A DNA stretch of 64,000 nt from Nocardia aurantiaca (GTDB lineage Bacteria > Actinomycetota > Actinomycetes > Mycobacteriales > Mycobacteriaceae). Within the stretch, counting starts at the first letter, position 1. Each line of letters starts with the position of its first letter. The notes beneath the pieces were generated by a model, which did not search any database, was not told where the DNA came from, and saw only the letters and a program-made list of their open reading frames with translations. The stretch covers positions 248,001-312,000 of the forward strand of contig NZ_WMBB01000002.1 of the NCBI RefSeq assembly GCF_009708175.1, given 5' to 3'. The position numbers were made by a program, and so were the translations under genes. Below, one piece after another: positions 19,669 through 28,506 of this stretch.

Positions 19669-20672
19669 CGCGGCGAACCGCCCGGCGCTCCGCCGGACTC
19701 GGTCTCACCGACCGCCGAGTAGCGCAGGTACATGAGACGGGCCGCCTCATGCCGAGAGCGGCGGATGCCGTCCAGGATCAGGCCGGCGGTCCACGCCAGG
19801 CTGCCGAGCAGCAGCAGGGTGAAGCCGAGGAAGAGCGTGGGGAACCGCGGGACCTGGTGAATCTGATAGAACTCGATCACTATCGGCGTGATCAGGATGA
19901 CCGACAGGATCCAGGCCAGCGTGCCGAACAGGCCGTAGAAGGCGACCGGCCGCTCATGCCGGGCCAGCCCGATGATCAGGCGCAGGATCTTGAAACCGTC
20001 GTGGTAGGTGCGCAGCTTGGACTCGCTGCCCGCGGGCCGATCGCGGAAACCGACCGGCACCGCCGTCTGCGGGACCCGCAGGTGCTGCGAGTGCACGGTG
20101 AGCTCGGTCTCGATCTCGAACTCCCGCGACACCGCCGGGAACGACTTCACGAAGCGGCGGGAGAAGACCCGGTAGCCGCTGAGCATGTCCTCGACGTTCT
20201 CGCCGAAGACCTTGCCCACCACGCTATTGAGCACCCGGTTGCCGGTCTCGTGACCAGCCCGGTACGCCGAACCCGCCTCGACCTCACGGCGCACGCCGAG
20301 CACGTGGTCATACGGGCCCTCGACCAGGGTGCGGATCATCTCGGGGGCCGCGGAGGCGTCGTAGGTGTCGTCGCCGTCGACCATCAGGTAGACGTCGGCC
20401 TCGATGTCGGCGAAGGCGCGGCGCACCACGTTGCCCTTGCCCTTGCGGTTCTCGGTGCGCACGATCGCGCCGGCCGCGCGCGCCTTCTCGGCGGTGGCAT
20501 CGGTGCTCAGGTTGTCGTAGACGTAGACGACTATGCCGGGGACGGCGGCCTGGAGGTCGGTGACGACCTTCGCGACGGCGGCCTCTTCGTTGTGGCACGG
20601 CACAATGGCGGCAATACGAAGCTCGGTGGAGTCCACCCGGTCAATCCTCTGATCGGAGGCGAATATGAACAC
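19665..20672 (-). CDS. GT2 polyprenyl-phosphate glycosyltransferase (DPM/GtrB type)
   Basis: The product is up to 335 residues. The GT-A domain opens with IAAIVPCHNEEAAV. The donor/metal motif is VDGDDTYDA, and YRVFSRRFVKSFP follows. Two C-terminal hydrophobic helices (about 245-270 and 280-300) anchor it, as in GtrB proteins that charge a polyprenyl phosphate with a sugar on the cytoplasmic face. It is first in a leftward operon; DUF2142 starts inside its stop codon. The gtrA gene diverges 60 bases upstream. An internal start nearer ELRIAAIVP is possible. Confidence 0.85.
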   Translation of the reverse strand: MFIFASDQRIDRVDSTELRIAAIVPCHNEEAAVAKVVTDLQAAVPGIVVYVYDNLSTDATAEKARAAGAIVRTENRKGKGNVVRRAFADIEADVYLMVDGDDTYDASAAPEMIRTLVEGPYDHVLGVRREVEAGSAYRAGHETGNRVLNSVVGKVFGENVEDMLSGYRVFSRRFVKSFPAVSREFEIETELTVHSQHLRVPQTAVPVGFRDRPAGSESKLRTYHDGFKILRLIIGLARHERPVAFYGLFGTLAWILSVILITPIVIEFYQIHQVPRFPTLFLGFTLLLLGSLAWTAGLILDGIRRSRHEAARLMYLRYSAVGETESGGAPGGSPR

Positions 20673-20732
20673 CGGGAGGGTACCCGACGTTCACAGGTAT
20701 ATGAGTGCTGCGGGTTGCGGTACCGTCGGCCG

Positions 20733-21236
20733 GTGTCTGCGAACGAGTCCACGGCGGTGGGTGAAGCCGCCCCGAATTCTTCCCTGACCGGCAAGGTCCG
20801 GGCCCTGCTGCAGCGGGGCGGGGCGTTCCTGGTGGTCGGTGCGATCGGATTCGTCGTCGACGCGGGCACCTACAATCTGCTGGTCTTCGTCGGCGGCGAG
20901 GGCCCGCTGTTCCGCGCCCCGCTGATCGCCAAGATCATCTCCATCGGGCTGGCCACGGTGGTCACCTATTTCGGCAACAAATGGTGGACCTACTCCGACC
21001 ACGACGGCGATACCGGGGCCCGGCACATCCTGATCTACGCGGTGCTGAATGTGATGGCCATCGGGCTGCAATTGGGCTGTCTCGGCTTCTCTCGCTATGT
21101 CCTCGGACTGGACAGTCCTTTGGCGGACAACGTTTCCGGAACGCTCATCGGTCAGGCGGTGGCCATGGGGTTCCGATTCTGGGCGTACGGGAAATTCGTC
21201 TTCGCCAATGCGGGGCCAGAAACGAATAAGGCTTGA
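20733..21236 (+). CDS. GtrA-family membrane protein, second copy
   Basis: The product is 167 residues with four predicted helices and the GtrA signatures GAFLVVGAIGFVVDAGTYN and VVTYFGNKWWTYSD. GtrA proteins are proposed to flip polyprenyl-phosphate sugars. I start at GTG 20733 (VSANESTAVG). Longer in-frame sequence upstream is the antisense of the GT2 gene. Divergence from a GtrB-like GT2 gene and its DUF2142 partner makes a shared glycan pathway plausible. It is distinct from the dprE1-linked copy at 3237. Confidence 0.85.
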   Translation: MSANESTAVGEAAPNSSLTGKVRALLQRGGAFLVVGAIGFVVDAGTYNLLVFVGGEGPLFRAPLIAKIISIGLATVVTYFGNKWWTYSDHDGDTGARHILIYAVLNVMAIGLQLGCLGFSRYVLGLDSPLADNVSGTLIGQAVAMGFRFWAYGKFVFANAGPETNKA

Positions 21237-21245
21237 CCGCCCACG

Positions 21246-21379
21246 GGTTCGCGTCCACCCCGGTCCGGACTGCGTTCCGCCTCCGCGCCGCTTCCAGCAA
21301 AAACGGGATCGAACGACTTCATAGACCTGCGCCTCGGCGGAGCAAGGGAGGCAAGACCCGGGACACGAGCGCCGCGACC
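21246..21379 (+). repeat. Intergenic repeat, copy A (degenerate)
   Basis: This copy starts GGTTCGCG and ends near GCCGCGACC, imperfect inverted ends. The core has CTTCATAGACCTGCGCCTCGG, also seen in copies B and C. It lies in the 286-base gap between gtrA and glfT2. A GCCCGGAGCGCGGCGGAGG tail follows, similar to the sequence after copies C and D. Confidence 0.6.
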
Positions 21380-21522
21380 GGCTCGGTCGACCTGCGCCGT
21401 GCCCGGAGCGCGGCGGAGGCGAATGGGCACTGTTATTCTCGGCCCCGCCGAGCGTGATGGTGGCCGTGACGTCCACATCGGATGAGCCGGTGTCTAAGTG
21501 TTCAAAGAATGTCGAGGGATTC

Positions 21523-23418
21523 ATGGATGCGTCGGCTGGGCAGGCCGTGACCGAAACCGAAAACCCGAATATCGCCGAGGAGGCTCCCGCGACCCTGCGC
21601 GCGGAACACGCCGCGCCGGATCGGCTGGTGCTGGCCCGCGGCATCTTCTGCGGACCCGCGCCGAAGATCAGCGATGACCTGTATGCGGTCGCGAAGGGCA
21701 AGGTCACCCGGGAACGGCGGACTTTGCGCCTGGAGAAGGGCGCGTCGGTCAGCACCAATACCTACTTCGGGCGCTTCGCCGCGGCCTACTGGCAGCGGTG
21801 GACCCGGGTCACCGAGGTCGAGGTCGGCATGACACTCGAGGTGACGGGCAAGGTGCGGGTGCGGCTGGCCGCGTCCGATATCGCGGGTCACCGCCGGGTG
21901 GTCGACACCGCCGTGGTCAAGGAGACCGGCCGGGTGGCGCTGCGCGCACCGCTGGACATGTACGTCGACGGCGGCGCGCTGTGGCTGGAGATCGAGGCCC
22001 TCGGCGGCGAGGCCGTGATCACCGACCTGGAGTGGACCGCGGCCGCACCCGAGCAGGTGCGCCCGGTGGCCATCGCCATCTGCACCTTCAACCGCGCCCA
22101 GGACTGCGCCGATACCGTTGCGGCCCTGGCCTCCGACGCGACCGTGCTGTCGCTCATCGATGCCGTGTACGTGGTCGACCAGGGCACAGATCTGGTGCAG
22201 GACCAGGCGCTGTTCACGCGGACCCGGCCCAAGTTCGGCGACAAGCTGCGCTACATCCGGCAGCCGAATCTCGGTGGCGCGGGCGGTTTCACGCGCGGCC
22301 TCTACGAGGTGTCGGCCGCCAACGAGCACGCCGACGTCATCCTCATGGACGACGACATCCTGTGCGAGCCGGAAACGGTGCTGCGGCTCAACGCCTTCGC
22401 CAACATGACCGTGGAGCCCACCCTGGTGGGCGCACAGATGCTGTTCCTGTTCAACCCCGACTACCTGAATGTCGGTGCGGAGGAGACGAATCTGGGCAAG
22501 CTGCGCCACGGCCAGAAGGTGGCCAAGGCGCTGCGCAACACCTCCATGCTCAAGAAGCACCAGGAGCGCCGCGTGGACGCCGGCTACCAGGCCTGGTGGA
22601 CCTGCCTCATCCCGGCCGAGGTGGTGAAGAAGATCGGGCTGCCGGTGCCGATCTTCTTCCAGTGGGACGACGTGGAATACGGCCTGCGCGCGCGGGAGAA
22701 CGGTTTCGTCACCGTCACCCTGCCGAACGCCGCGGTGTGGCACGCCGACTTCTACTGGAAGGACTTCGACGACTGGGCGCGCTACTTCTCCTCGCGCAAC
22801 TCGCTCATCGTGTCCTCTCTGCACCACGATCTGGACGGGAAGGCCATTACCCGCCAGCTGCTCCGGGAGATCGGTGAATACCTGGTCGGCATGCAGTACG
22901 GCCTGGCGCACACCACCCTGCAGGGCATCGAGGACTACCTGAAGGGTCCGGAGATCCTGCGCGACGGCGGCATCGAGGCGCTGGCCAAGGCCCGCGGCTC
23001 GCGCTCGGACTATCCGGAGACCATCAAGCATCCGGCCGCCACCTCCCCGGTCCCCAACGCGCACCTGCACGTTCGCCGGGCCGGCGGCGAGCCCAGCCAC
23101 CCGCTGCTGGTCCTCTACAAGCGCGCCCTCATCCAGTGGACCGGCCGCGTCATTCCCGGCCCGGTCGCGGTCACCCGCGAGGACGCCCACTGGTGGCACG
23201 TCGGCCTGTTCGACCATGTGGTCGTCACCGACGCCTCGCAGTCCGGCGTCCGAGTCCGCGTGCGCGACAAGGAAACCGCCCGCCGCCTACTGCTGCGCGC
23301 CTACCGGGTGCTTCGTCAGCTGCGCAAGGAACTCCCGGACCTCCAGCGTCGGTGGCGAGCCGCCATGCCGGAGCTCACCAGTCGCGCGAACTGGGAACGC
23401 CTCTACGGAATCGACTAG
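21523..23418 (+). CDS. glfT2: Galactofuranosyltransferase GlfT2
   Basis: GlfT2 is the processive GT2 enzyme that polymerises the cell-wall galactan with alternating beta-1,5 and beta-1,6 galactofuranose from UDP-Galf. The product is 631 residues, near the 637 of M. tuberculosis. An N-terminal beta-sandwich (TYFGRFAAAYWQRWT) precedes the GT-A domain (AIAICTFNRAQDC). The metal motif DDD is near residue 276, the catalytic WDD near 381-383, and a WH histidine near 407. GAGGG just upstream supports ATG 21523; an in-frame ATG at 21454 would add 23 residues. It is monocistronic, with a strong hairpin after it. Confidence 0.95.
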   Translation: MDASAGQAVTETENPNIAEEAPATLRAEHAAPDRLVLARGIFCGPAPKISDDLYAVAKGKVTRERRTLRLEKGASVSTNTYFGRFAAAYWQRWTRVTEVEVGMTLEVTGKVRVRLAASDIAGHRRVVDTAVVKETGRVALRAPLDMYVDGGALWLEIEALGGEAVITDLEWTAAAPEQVRPVAIAICTFNRAQDCADTVAALASDATVLSLIDAVYVVDQGTDLVQDQALFTRTRPKFGDKLRYIRQPNLGGAGGFTRGLYEVSAANEHADVILMDDDILCEPETVLRLNAFANMTVEPTLVGAQMLFLFNPDYLNVGAEETNLGKLRHGQKVAKALRNTSMLKKHQERRVDAGYQAWWTCLIPAEVVKKIGLPVPIFFQWDDVEYGLRARENGFVTVTLPNAAVWHADFYWKDFDDWARYFSSRNSLIVSSLHHDLDGKAITRQLLREIGEYLVGMQYGLAHTTLQGIEDYLKGPEILRDGGIEALAKARGSRSDYPETIKHPAATSPVPNAHLHVRRAGGEPSHPLLVLYKRALIQWTGRVIPGPVAVTREDAHWWHVGLFDHVVVTDASQSGVRVRVRDKETARRLLLRAYRVLRQLRKELPDLQRRWRAAMPELTSRANWERLYGID

Positions 23419-23436
23419 ACAGCAAGATATTCCCCT

Positions 23437-23473
23437 GACCATGGCCCGGGACCCTTTGTCCCGGGCCATGGTC
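23437..23473. terminator. Hairpin between convergent glfT2 and SDR gene
   Basis: Perfect 16-bp arms (GACCATGGCCCGGGAC at 23437-23452 and its complement at 23458-23473) have a 5-base loop. There is no long T-run, but the position between two convergent stops fits a bidirectional terminator. Confidence 0.7.
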
Positions 23474-23477
23474 GGTC

Positions 23478-24326
23478 TCAGCGACGGTCTGGCTGCTGCG
23501 GGTCGCCATCCATGCCCGTCGTCCATCCGATCACCACACGATGCTGCACCAACTGCCCGACGACGGCAGGGTCGATCGGGTCGACAGCCAGCGAAACCAC
23601 ATCCACCGCAGCGGCTTCGGGCGTCTGCGCCTGTGACATGTCGGTGAACCACGGCCGCGATGCCTCGGTGTCGACCAGCCCGGGACAGACCGCCCCGATG
23701 TAGATGCCGCGCGCGGCGGCATCCGTGCGGGCGAAGATCCGGGCCGAGGCGACCTGCCCGATCTTCGACACGGTATTGATCGACGCCGGCCACCCGGCCT
23801 CGTGATCCTTGCCCGCCTCGACCAGGTCGGCATACTCCAGCATGACCCGGTCGATATCCGCGAGATCGCGTGTCTCGGTGTCGAACAGATGCCACAGGGC
23901 CGGATCCAGATAGCGCAGGCTGCCGAAGGCGCTGGCCACGATGAGGAATCGGCCGCCGGTGCGGACCAGCGGCCCGAACTCCCGGATCATCCGGGACGTC
24001 CCGAGATTGTTGGTCTCGACGAATTCCCGGATCGTCTCGGCGTCGCTGCGATCCGCGCTGCGGCGCGCCGCCGCATTGGACACCACAAGGTCGATCCCGC
24101 CGTGCCGCTCCCGAATCAGCCGCGCCGCCTCCGCCACATCCTGGTCGTCACTCACATCCAGGACCAGCGGTTCCGCACCGGGAATCGCCGAGGCCGCCTC
24201 CGTCACCCGTTCGGCATTGCGCCCGCTGAGATAAACCGTCGACCCGTCCTCGAGCCGCCGCGCCAGCAATTCCGCGACAGCCCGCCCCAAACCTTGATTC
24301 GCACCTGTGACAAGGGCAATACTCAT
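23478..24326 (-). CDS. SDR-family protein (carbonyl-reductase-like) lacking the catalytic tyrosine
   Basis: The product is 282 residues from ATG 24326 (a TTG at 24338 would add four). The Rossmann motif TGANQGLG, the NAA motif (VSNAAARR) and a serine in VASAFGS are present. The expected Tyr-x3-Lys reads Asn-Thr-Val-Ser-Lys (INTVSKIGQ), so the active-site tyrosine is replaced by asparagine. The fold is intact through GAVCPGLVDTEASRPW. The protein may bind NAD(P) without standard dehydrogenase activity, or use a different acid. Upstream is a remnant that looks like a LysR C-terminus. Confidence 0.75.
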   Translation of the reverse strand: MSIALVTGANQGLGRAVAELLARRLEDGSTVYLSGRNAERVTEAASAIPGAEPLVLDVSDDQDVAEAARLIRERHGGIDLVVSNAAARRSADRSDAETIREFVETNNLGTSRMIREFGPLVRTGGRFLIVASAFGSLRYLDPALWHLFDTETRDLADIDRVMLEYADLVEAGKDHEAGWPASINTVSKIGQVASARIFARTDAAARGIYIGAVCPGLVDTEASRPWFTDMSQAQTPEAAAVDVVSLAVDPIDPAVVGQLVQHRVVIGWTTGMDGDPQQPDRR

Positions 24327-24386
24327 ACTTCCGGTCAACTACCTGCTTTCCGGTCTATTCCCCTGCCCGCCAGACGATCTCGATGA

Positions 24387-24503
24387 TTGGTGGGTTGCGG
24401 CGTCTTCGTCCCACGCCCGGTCTTCATCGATTTCCTGATGACGCGCAAGCGGCTGCCCACGCTGAAGGCGCTCGCCGAGCGCGAGGCCGTCGCGCTCGGC
24501 TGA
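24387..24503 (+). pseudogene. Possible C-terminal remnant of a LysR-type regulator
   Basis: An open stretch with no start site of its own reads RPVFIDFLMTRKRL then a helical Ala/Glu-rich end and stop. The FIDFL pattern followed by basic residues is typical of LysR C-termini. It is only about 38 codons and sits between two SDR genes, where a LysR gene is often found. Low confidence. Confidence 0.3.
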
Positions 24504-24527
24504 GCCCCGGACAGGCTCCGAGCGAGC

Positions 24528-25376
24528 TCAGAGGAACAGGTCGGTCGTGAGCGGCCCGTCGCCGGGCACTACCCGGTATTTGTCGAGATCGGTGATGCCA
24601 TGTGCGGCAAGGACTTCGTCGTCGATGAAGAAGTTGCCGGTGGTGTCCTTGGCGGGCGAGGTGAGCACCAGGTAGGCGGCGTCGGCGTAGATGTCCGGCG
24701 TGCGTGAGGTGGCGACCATCTCCTCGCCGCCGAGCAGGTTCTTCACCGCCGCCGTGGCGATGGTCGTCCGCGGCCACAGCGAGTTCACCCCGATGCCGTA
24801 CTTGCGCAGCTCCTCGCTCAAACCCAATGTGGTGAGCGACATTCCGTACTTGGCGATGGTGTAGCCCAGCGCCATTCCCGCCCACTTCGGATCCAGGTTG
24901 AGCGGCGGCGACAGGGTCAGGATGTGCGGATTGCTCCCGGCCTCCGCGGATTCCCGCAGTGCCGGAATGCTGAGCTTGGACAGCAGGAAGCTGCCGCGGC
25001 AGTTGATGTCCTGCATGAGGTCGTACTTCTTCATCGGCAGCGCCTCGGTGGGCGACAGGTCGATGGCCGAGGCATTGTTCACCACCAGGTCGATGCCGCC
25101 GAAGCGTTCCCTGGTCTGCCGCACCGCATCGGCCACCGCCTCGTCGTCGCGGACGTCGCCCAGGTATTTCAGGACGGTGCCGCCGGCCTGTTCCAGTTCG
25201 GCGGCCGCGGTGTGGATGGTGCCGGGCAATTTGGGATGCGGTACATCGGTTTTCGCGATGAGGGTGATGTTCGCGCCGTCGGCCGCCGCTCGCTTGGCGA
25301 TCTCCAGCCCGATGCCGCGACTGCCGCCCGACATGATCATGGTCCGGCCCGCCAGCTGCTCGGTTGCTTCGGTCAT
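24528..25376 (-). CDS. Short-chain dehydrogenase, HSDL2-like
   Basis: The product is 282 residues. NAD(P) binding is by SGGSRGIGLEIAKRA. The active site includes LTLSPP (Ser) and YTIAKYG (Tyr, Lys). The sequence IAKTDVPHPKLPGTIHTAAAE is typical of HSDL2-type dehydrogenases, thought to act on lipid substrates. AGGAG six bases upstream supports ATG 25376. A longer frame to 25457 lacks resemblance. An inverted repeat lies about 110 bases upstream. Confidence 0.82.
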   Translation of the reverse strand: MTEATEQLAGRTMIMSGGSRGIGLEIAKRAAADGANITLIAKTDVPHPKLPGTIHTAAAELEQAGGTVLKYLGDVRDDEAVADAVRQTRERFGGIDLVVNNASAIDLSPTEALPMKKYDLMQDINCRGSFLLSKLSIPALRESAEAGSNPHILTLSPPLNLDPKWAGMALGYTIAKYGMSLTTLGLSEELRKYGIGVNSLWPRTTIATAAVKNLLGGEEMVATSRTPDIYADAAYLVLTSPAKDTTGNFFIDDEVLAAHGITDLDKYRVVPGDGPLTTDLFL

Positions 25377-25484
25377 GGTCCGCTCCTGTTCCGCTGTTGT
25401 CGCCCCGAGTCCGATCATCCGCGCCCGGAGGGCCCGGTGGGGCGGAAACTGTCGCATCTCGGACGGTAAGCCAGAACTCGATAC

Positions 25485-25502
25485 TATGCAACAAGGTGCA
25501 TA
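25485..25502. promoter_or_regulatory. Candidate operator upstream of the HSDL2-like gene
   Basis: TATGCA-ACAAGG-TGCATA is a perfect six-bp dyad with a six-base spacer, about 110 bases upstream of the gene start. The rest of the 278-base gap to glfT1 shows no gene I can support. Confidence 0.4.
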
Positions 25503-25654
25503 TTGGTGTGCGAAGACTTCCGCACCGAGCAGCGCGTCGGCGAGCCGTGGACTTGGCCGCGCCCGAGGGGCCGACCAAGGCGACGGTGCCGTGGAGCAGC
25601 GAGGTCAGCACATCCATGCCGACGCCGCTGGTGGCGCAACCTATTCCTCGAGCC

Positions 25655-26578
25655 CTACGACTTGGGTTTGTCGAACTGCTCGCGGCGGCCCAGTCGCTGC
25701 AGGCGCAGCCACTCCATCAGCCCGGCCGGATCCTTCTGCTGGACCAGGAAGAACCACCCGAAGCGGGCGACCTCCTGCGGCAACAGTTTTCGCATACCCG
25801 GCTGCGACATCAAGTACCCGCGATTGCGGTAGGTGAAGTACCGCTTGACCGGATCATCCGGGTACTGGGTGTGCATGCGTCCACCCAGGATCGGCTTGAA
25901 CTCGGCGGAACCGTTCGGGTGCAGGTAGGCGGTCTGCAAGCAGGTGCCGAACGGCAGACCCGACCGCACCAGCCGCCGGTGCACCTCCACCTCGTCGCCG
26001 CGCACGAACAGCCGCAGGTCCGGCACGCCGATCTTGTCCACGGCCACGGCCGAGATCAGCGCGCCGTTGAACAGCGAGGCGATGCCCGGCAGGAAGTCCT
26101 CGTCGCCCAGCTCCGACCGAAGCCGCCGCCACACCACGCCGCGGCGCAGCGGGAAGGCCAGCCGGTCCGGATCGTCGATATCGGCGACCACCGGTGACAC
26201 CTCGACCAGATCGTGCCGCCGCGCGCAATCGAACAGTGTGGCAAGCACATCCGGGCCCTCGGGCCGCCCGTCGTCATCGGCCAGCCACACCCAGTCCGCG
26301 CCCAGGGTGAGCGCGTGCAGCATGCCGAGCGCGAACCCGCCCGCGCCGCCGAGATTGTGTTCCGAACCGAGATAGGTGGATTCGATGGGCTGCTGGTTCA
26401 CCAGCTCCCCGACCTCGGTCTCATTGCCGTTGTCCACCACGATCAGGTGATCGACCTGGCGGGTCTGGCTGCACAGCACCTTCAGGGACTGGGCCAGCAG
26501 GTCCCGGCGTTTGTGCGTGACCACGATGGCGACGATGCGCGCATCGTCGCCGTAGACGGGGGCCGACTGCTCACTCAT
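25655..26578 (-). CDS. glfT1: Galactofuranosyltransferase GlfT1
   Basis: GlfT1 adds the first two galactofuranose residues to the rhamnosyl linker before GlfT2 extends the chain. The product is 307 residues (304 in M. tuberculosis). The GT2 domain opens IVAIVVTHKRRDLL. GSEHNLGGAGGFALGM, the DDD metal motif in WLADDDGRPEG, and FVRGDEVEVHRRL are conserved. It is last of the leftward wzm-wzt-glfT1 operon; its ATG overlaps the wzt stop in ATGA. In M. tuberculosis the same three genes occur (Rv3781-3783) in a different order. Confidence 0.94.
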   Translation of the reverse strand: MSEQSAPVYGDDARIVAIVVTHKRRDLLAQSLKVLCSQTRQVDHLIVVDNGNETEVGELVNQQPIESTYLGSEHNLGGAGGFALGMLHALTLGADWVWLADDDGRPEGPDVLATLFDCARRHDLVEVSPVVADIDDPDRLAFPLRRGVVWRRLRSELGDEDFLPGIASLFNGALISAVAVDKIGVPDLRLFVRGDEVEVHRRLVRSGLPFGTCLQTAYLHPNGSAEFKPILGGRMHTQYPDDPVKRYFTYRNRGYLMSQPGMRKLLPQEVARFGWFFLVQQKDPAGLMEWLRLQRLGRREQFDKPKS

Positions 26579-27396
26579 GCGGGATTCCGTTCCGGTTCAC
26601 GTTCACGTTCCAGATCCCGCAGCACCTGCGCCACGTGATCGCCCGCCTCCGGGCCCTCGTAGGCTCGCACGACGTCCTCGATACCGCCCTGCATGCGGAT
26701 CTGCCCGTGATCGATCCACATCGCGGAATCGCACAGCTGGGCCAGGAATTCATTGGAGTGGCTGGCGAAGACGAGAATGCCGGAGCGCGAGACCAATTCT
26801 TGCAGGCGCACCCGCGCCTTCTTCATGAACTCCGCGTCGACCGCGCCGATACCCTCGTCCAGCAGCAGGATCTCCGGATCGATGGAGGTGACCACACCCA
26901 TGGCCAGGCGCACCCGCATACCTGTCGAATAGGTGCGCAGCGGCATGGCCAAATAGTCACCCAATTCGGTGAACTCGGCGATCTCGTCGATCTTGGCGAG
27001 CATCTGCTTGCGGCTCTGCCCGAGGAACAGGCCGCGAATGACGATGTTGTCGTAGCCGGAGATCTCCGGGTCCATGCCCACGCCGAGATCGAAGACCGGA
27101 GCCACCCGACCGCGGATGCGCGCGCTGCCGCGGGTCGGTTCGTAGATGCCCGAAAGCAGCCGCAGCAGTGTCGATTTGCCCGCGCCGTTGTGGCCGACCA
27201 GGCCGATGCGATCGCCTTCCTTCAGCGACAGCGTGATATCCCGCAGCGCCTCCACGACCACCACATCGGATTGGTTGCGCCCGATGGCGCCGCCGGCCGA
27301 CCCCAGCACCGCCTTCTTCAGCGATCGGGATTTGGCGTCGAAGATCGGGAATTCCACCCACGCGTTCTGGGTCTCGATACTCACATGGTCGGTCAT
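26575..27396 (-). CDS. wzt: Galactan exporter ATP-binding subunit Wzt (RfbE type)
   Basis: The product is 273 residues. It has Walker A GHNGAGKST, signature YSTGMRVRLAMG, Walker B EILLLDEGIGAVD and the switch His in FASHSNEF. It lacks the long C-terminal glycan-recognition domain of O-antigen Wzt, as in the mycobacterial homologue. Paired with Wzm it should move the lipid-linked galactan across the membrane before arabinosylation. Its stop overlaps the glfT1 start, and wzm ends seven bases upstream. Confidence 0.93.
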   Translation of the reverse strand: MTDHVSIETQNAWVEFPIFDAKSRSLKKAVLGSAGGAIGRNQSDVVVVEALRDITLSLKEGDRIGLVGHNGAGKSTLLRLLSGIYEPTRGSARIRGRVAPVFDLGVGMDPEISGYDNIVIRGLFLGQSRKQMLAKIDEIAEFTELGDYLAMPLRTYSTGMRVRLAMGVVTSIDPEILLLDEGIGAVDAEFMKKARVRLQELVSRSGILVFASHSNEFLAQLCDSAMWIDHGQIRMQGGIEDVVRAYEGPEAGDHVAQVLRDLEREREPERNPA

Positions 27397-27403
27397 TGAG
27401 CCT

Positions 27404-28288
27404 TCACACCCAGTAGGGGACGCGGGAACGGAACTTCTTCATAGCCAGTATCGCGATTATCCAGCCGACGACGGTGATGGACAGCACCACCACCCAGCTG
27501 CGCAGGTGGATCGGGTCGCCCAGCAGGGGCGCGCGCACGATCTCCAGATAGTGGAAGGTGGGGACGAGTTCGGCCAGCTTGGCGCGGTCACTCGCGGTGC
27601 CCGACAGGGCCGAGGTCTTCCACATGACCGGGGTGAGGACGAACAGCATGAGCGTGGTGCTGCCCAGGATCGGCGCCAGATCGCGATAGCGGGTGCTGAA
27701 GATGCCGAACACGATCGTGACCCAGATGGCATTGAGGAACAGCAGCATCAGGCCCGGAATGGCGAGCAGGCCCGACCAGTGCAGATGCCGCCAGATGCCG
27801 AAGGCCGCCACCATCACCACATAGATGATCAGGTTGTGCGCGAAGAACAGGAACTGCCGCCACACCAGGCGATACACGTGCACGCTCAGCGCCGAGGGCA
27901 GCTGTTTGATGAGGCCCTCATTGGCGATGAAGACATCCGAGCCCTCGAGGATGCTGGCGTTGATCACATTCCAGACGATCAGGCCGACGGTCACATAGGG
28001 CAGATAGGAACTCAGCGACTGCCCGAACAGCGTCGCGTAGAGGACGCCCATCGCGGCCGCCTGCAAACCGGTGGCGATGGTGATCCAGAACGGTCCGAGC
28101 ACGGACCGTCGATAACGCTGCTTGATGTCCTGCCAGCCGAGTGCCAGCCATAGTTCACGCTGGGAGAACCCGTCGCGGAAATCCTTGAATGCGCGACCGA
28201 AGGACTGGGAGTCCGACACCAGTGGCACCGGTTCATTGTCCGGGCGCACGTCGGTCGTCACCGAGTCGGGGGGAGCAGCAGCAGGCAC
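27404..28288 (-). CDS. wzm: Galactan exporter permease Wzm (RfbD type)
   Basis: The product is 294 residues with six predicted helices of the ABC-2 permease family. FSQRELWLALGWQDIKQRYRRSVLGPFW is the typical amphipathic entry. FVLTPVMW and FHYLEIVRAPLLG lie in the C-terminal half. I chose GTG 28288 (VPAAAPPDSV). The frame extends to 28483 but that part is the intergenic repeat B and has no resemblance. It is first in the operon and should form the channel with Wzt. Confidence 0.93.
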   Translation of the reverse strand: MPAAAPPDSVTTDVRPDNEPVPLVSDSQSFGRAFKDFRDGFSQRELWLALGWQDIKQRYRRSVLGPFWITIATGLQAAAMGVLYATLFGQSLSSYLPYVTVGLIVWNVINASILEGSDVFIANEGLIKQLPSALSVHVYRLVWRQFLFFAHNLIIYVVMVAAFGIWRHLHWSGLLAIPGLMLLFLNAIWVTIVFGIFSTRYRDLAPILGSTTLMLFVLTPVMWKTSALSGTASDRAKLAELVPTFHYLEIVRAPLLGDPIHLRSWVVVLSITVVGWIIAILAMKKFRSRVPYWV

Positions 28289-28337
28289 AGCACCCGACCT
28301 TAGCTGAATGAATTTGCCGTCCGCTTCGCTACGGGCG

Positions 28338-28481
28338 GGTTCGCGGCCCCGAGGGTGTCGTTCGTCCCTCGTCCAAGGCGCAGATCCATGGAGTCGTTCG
28401 TTTCCCCGGCACCCGGACGGGGACCTATCGAGCCGCGGTCCGGAACGAGAACTCCGTCTCTCCGCGCTTGCGCCGCGAACC
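28338..28481 (-). repeat. Intergenic repeat, copy B
   Basis: Copy B is bounded by perfect 10-bp inverted ends: GGTTCGCGGC (28338-28347) and GCCGCGAACC (28472-28481). Read on the minus strand its core has AACGACTCCATGGATCTGCG, close to copies A and C. It lies between wzm and bpa. The GCCCGTAGCGAAGCGGA tail outside the left end resembles the tail of copy C. Confidence 0.72.
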
Positions 28482-28506
28482 ACCGGCGTACGCCCTCCGA
28501 AGTGCG

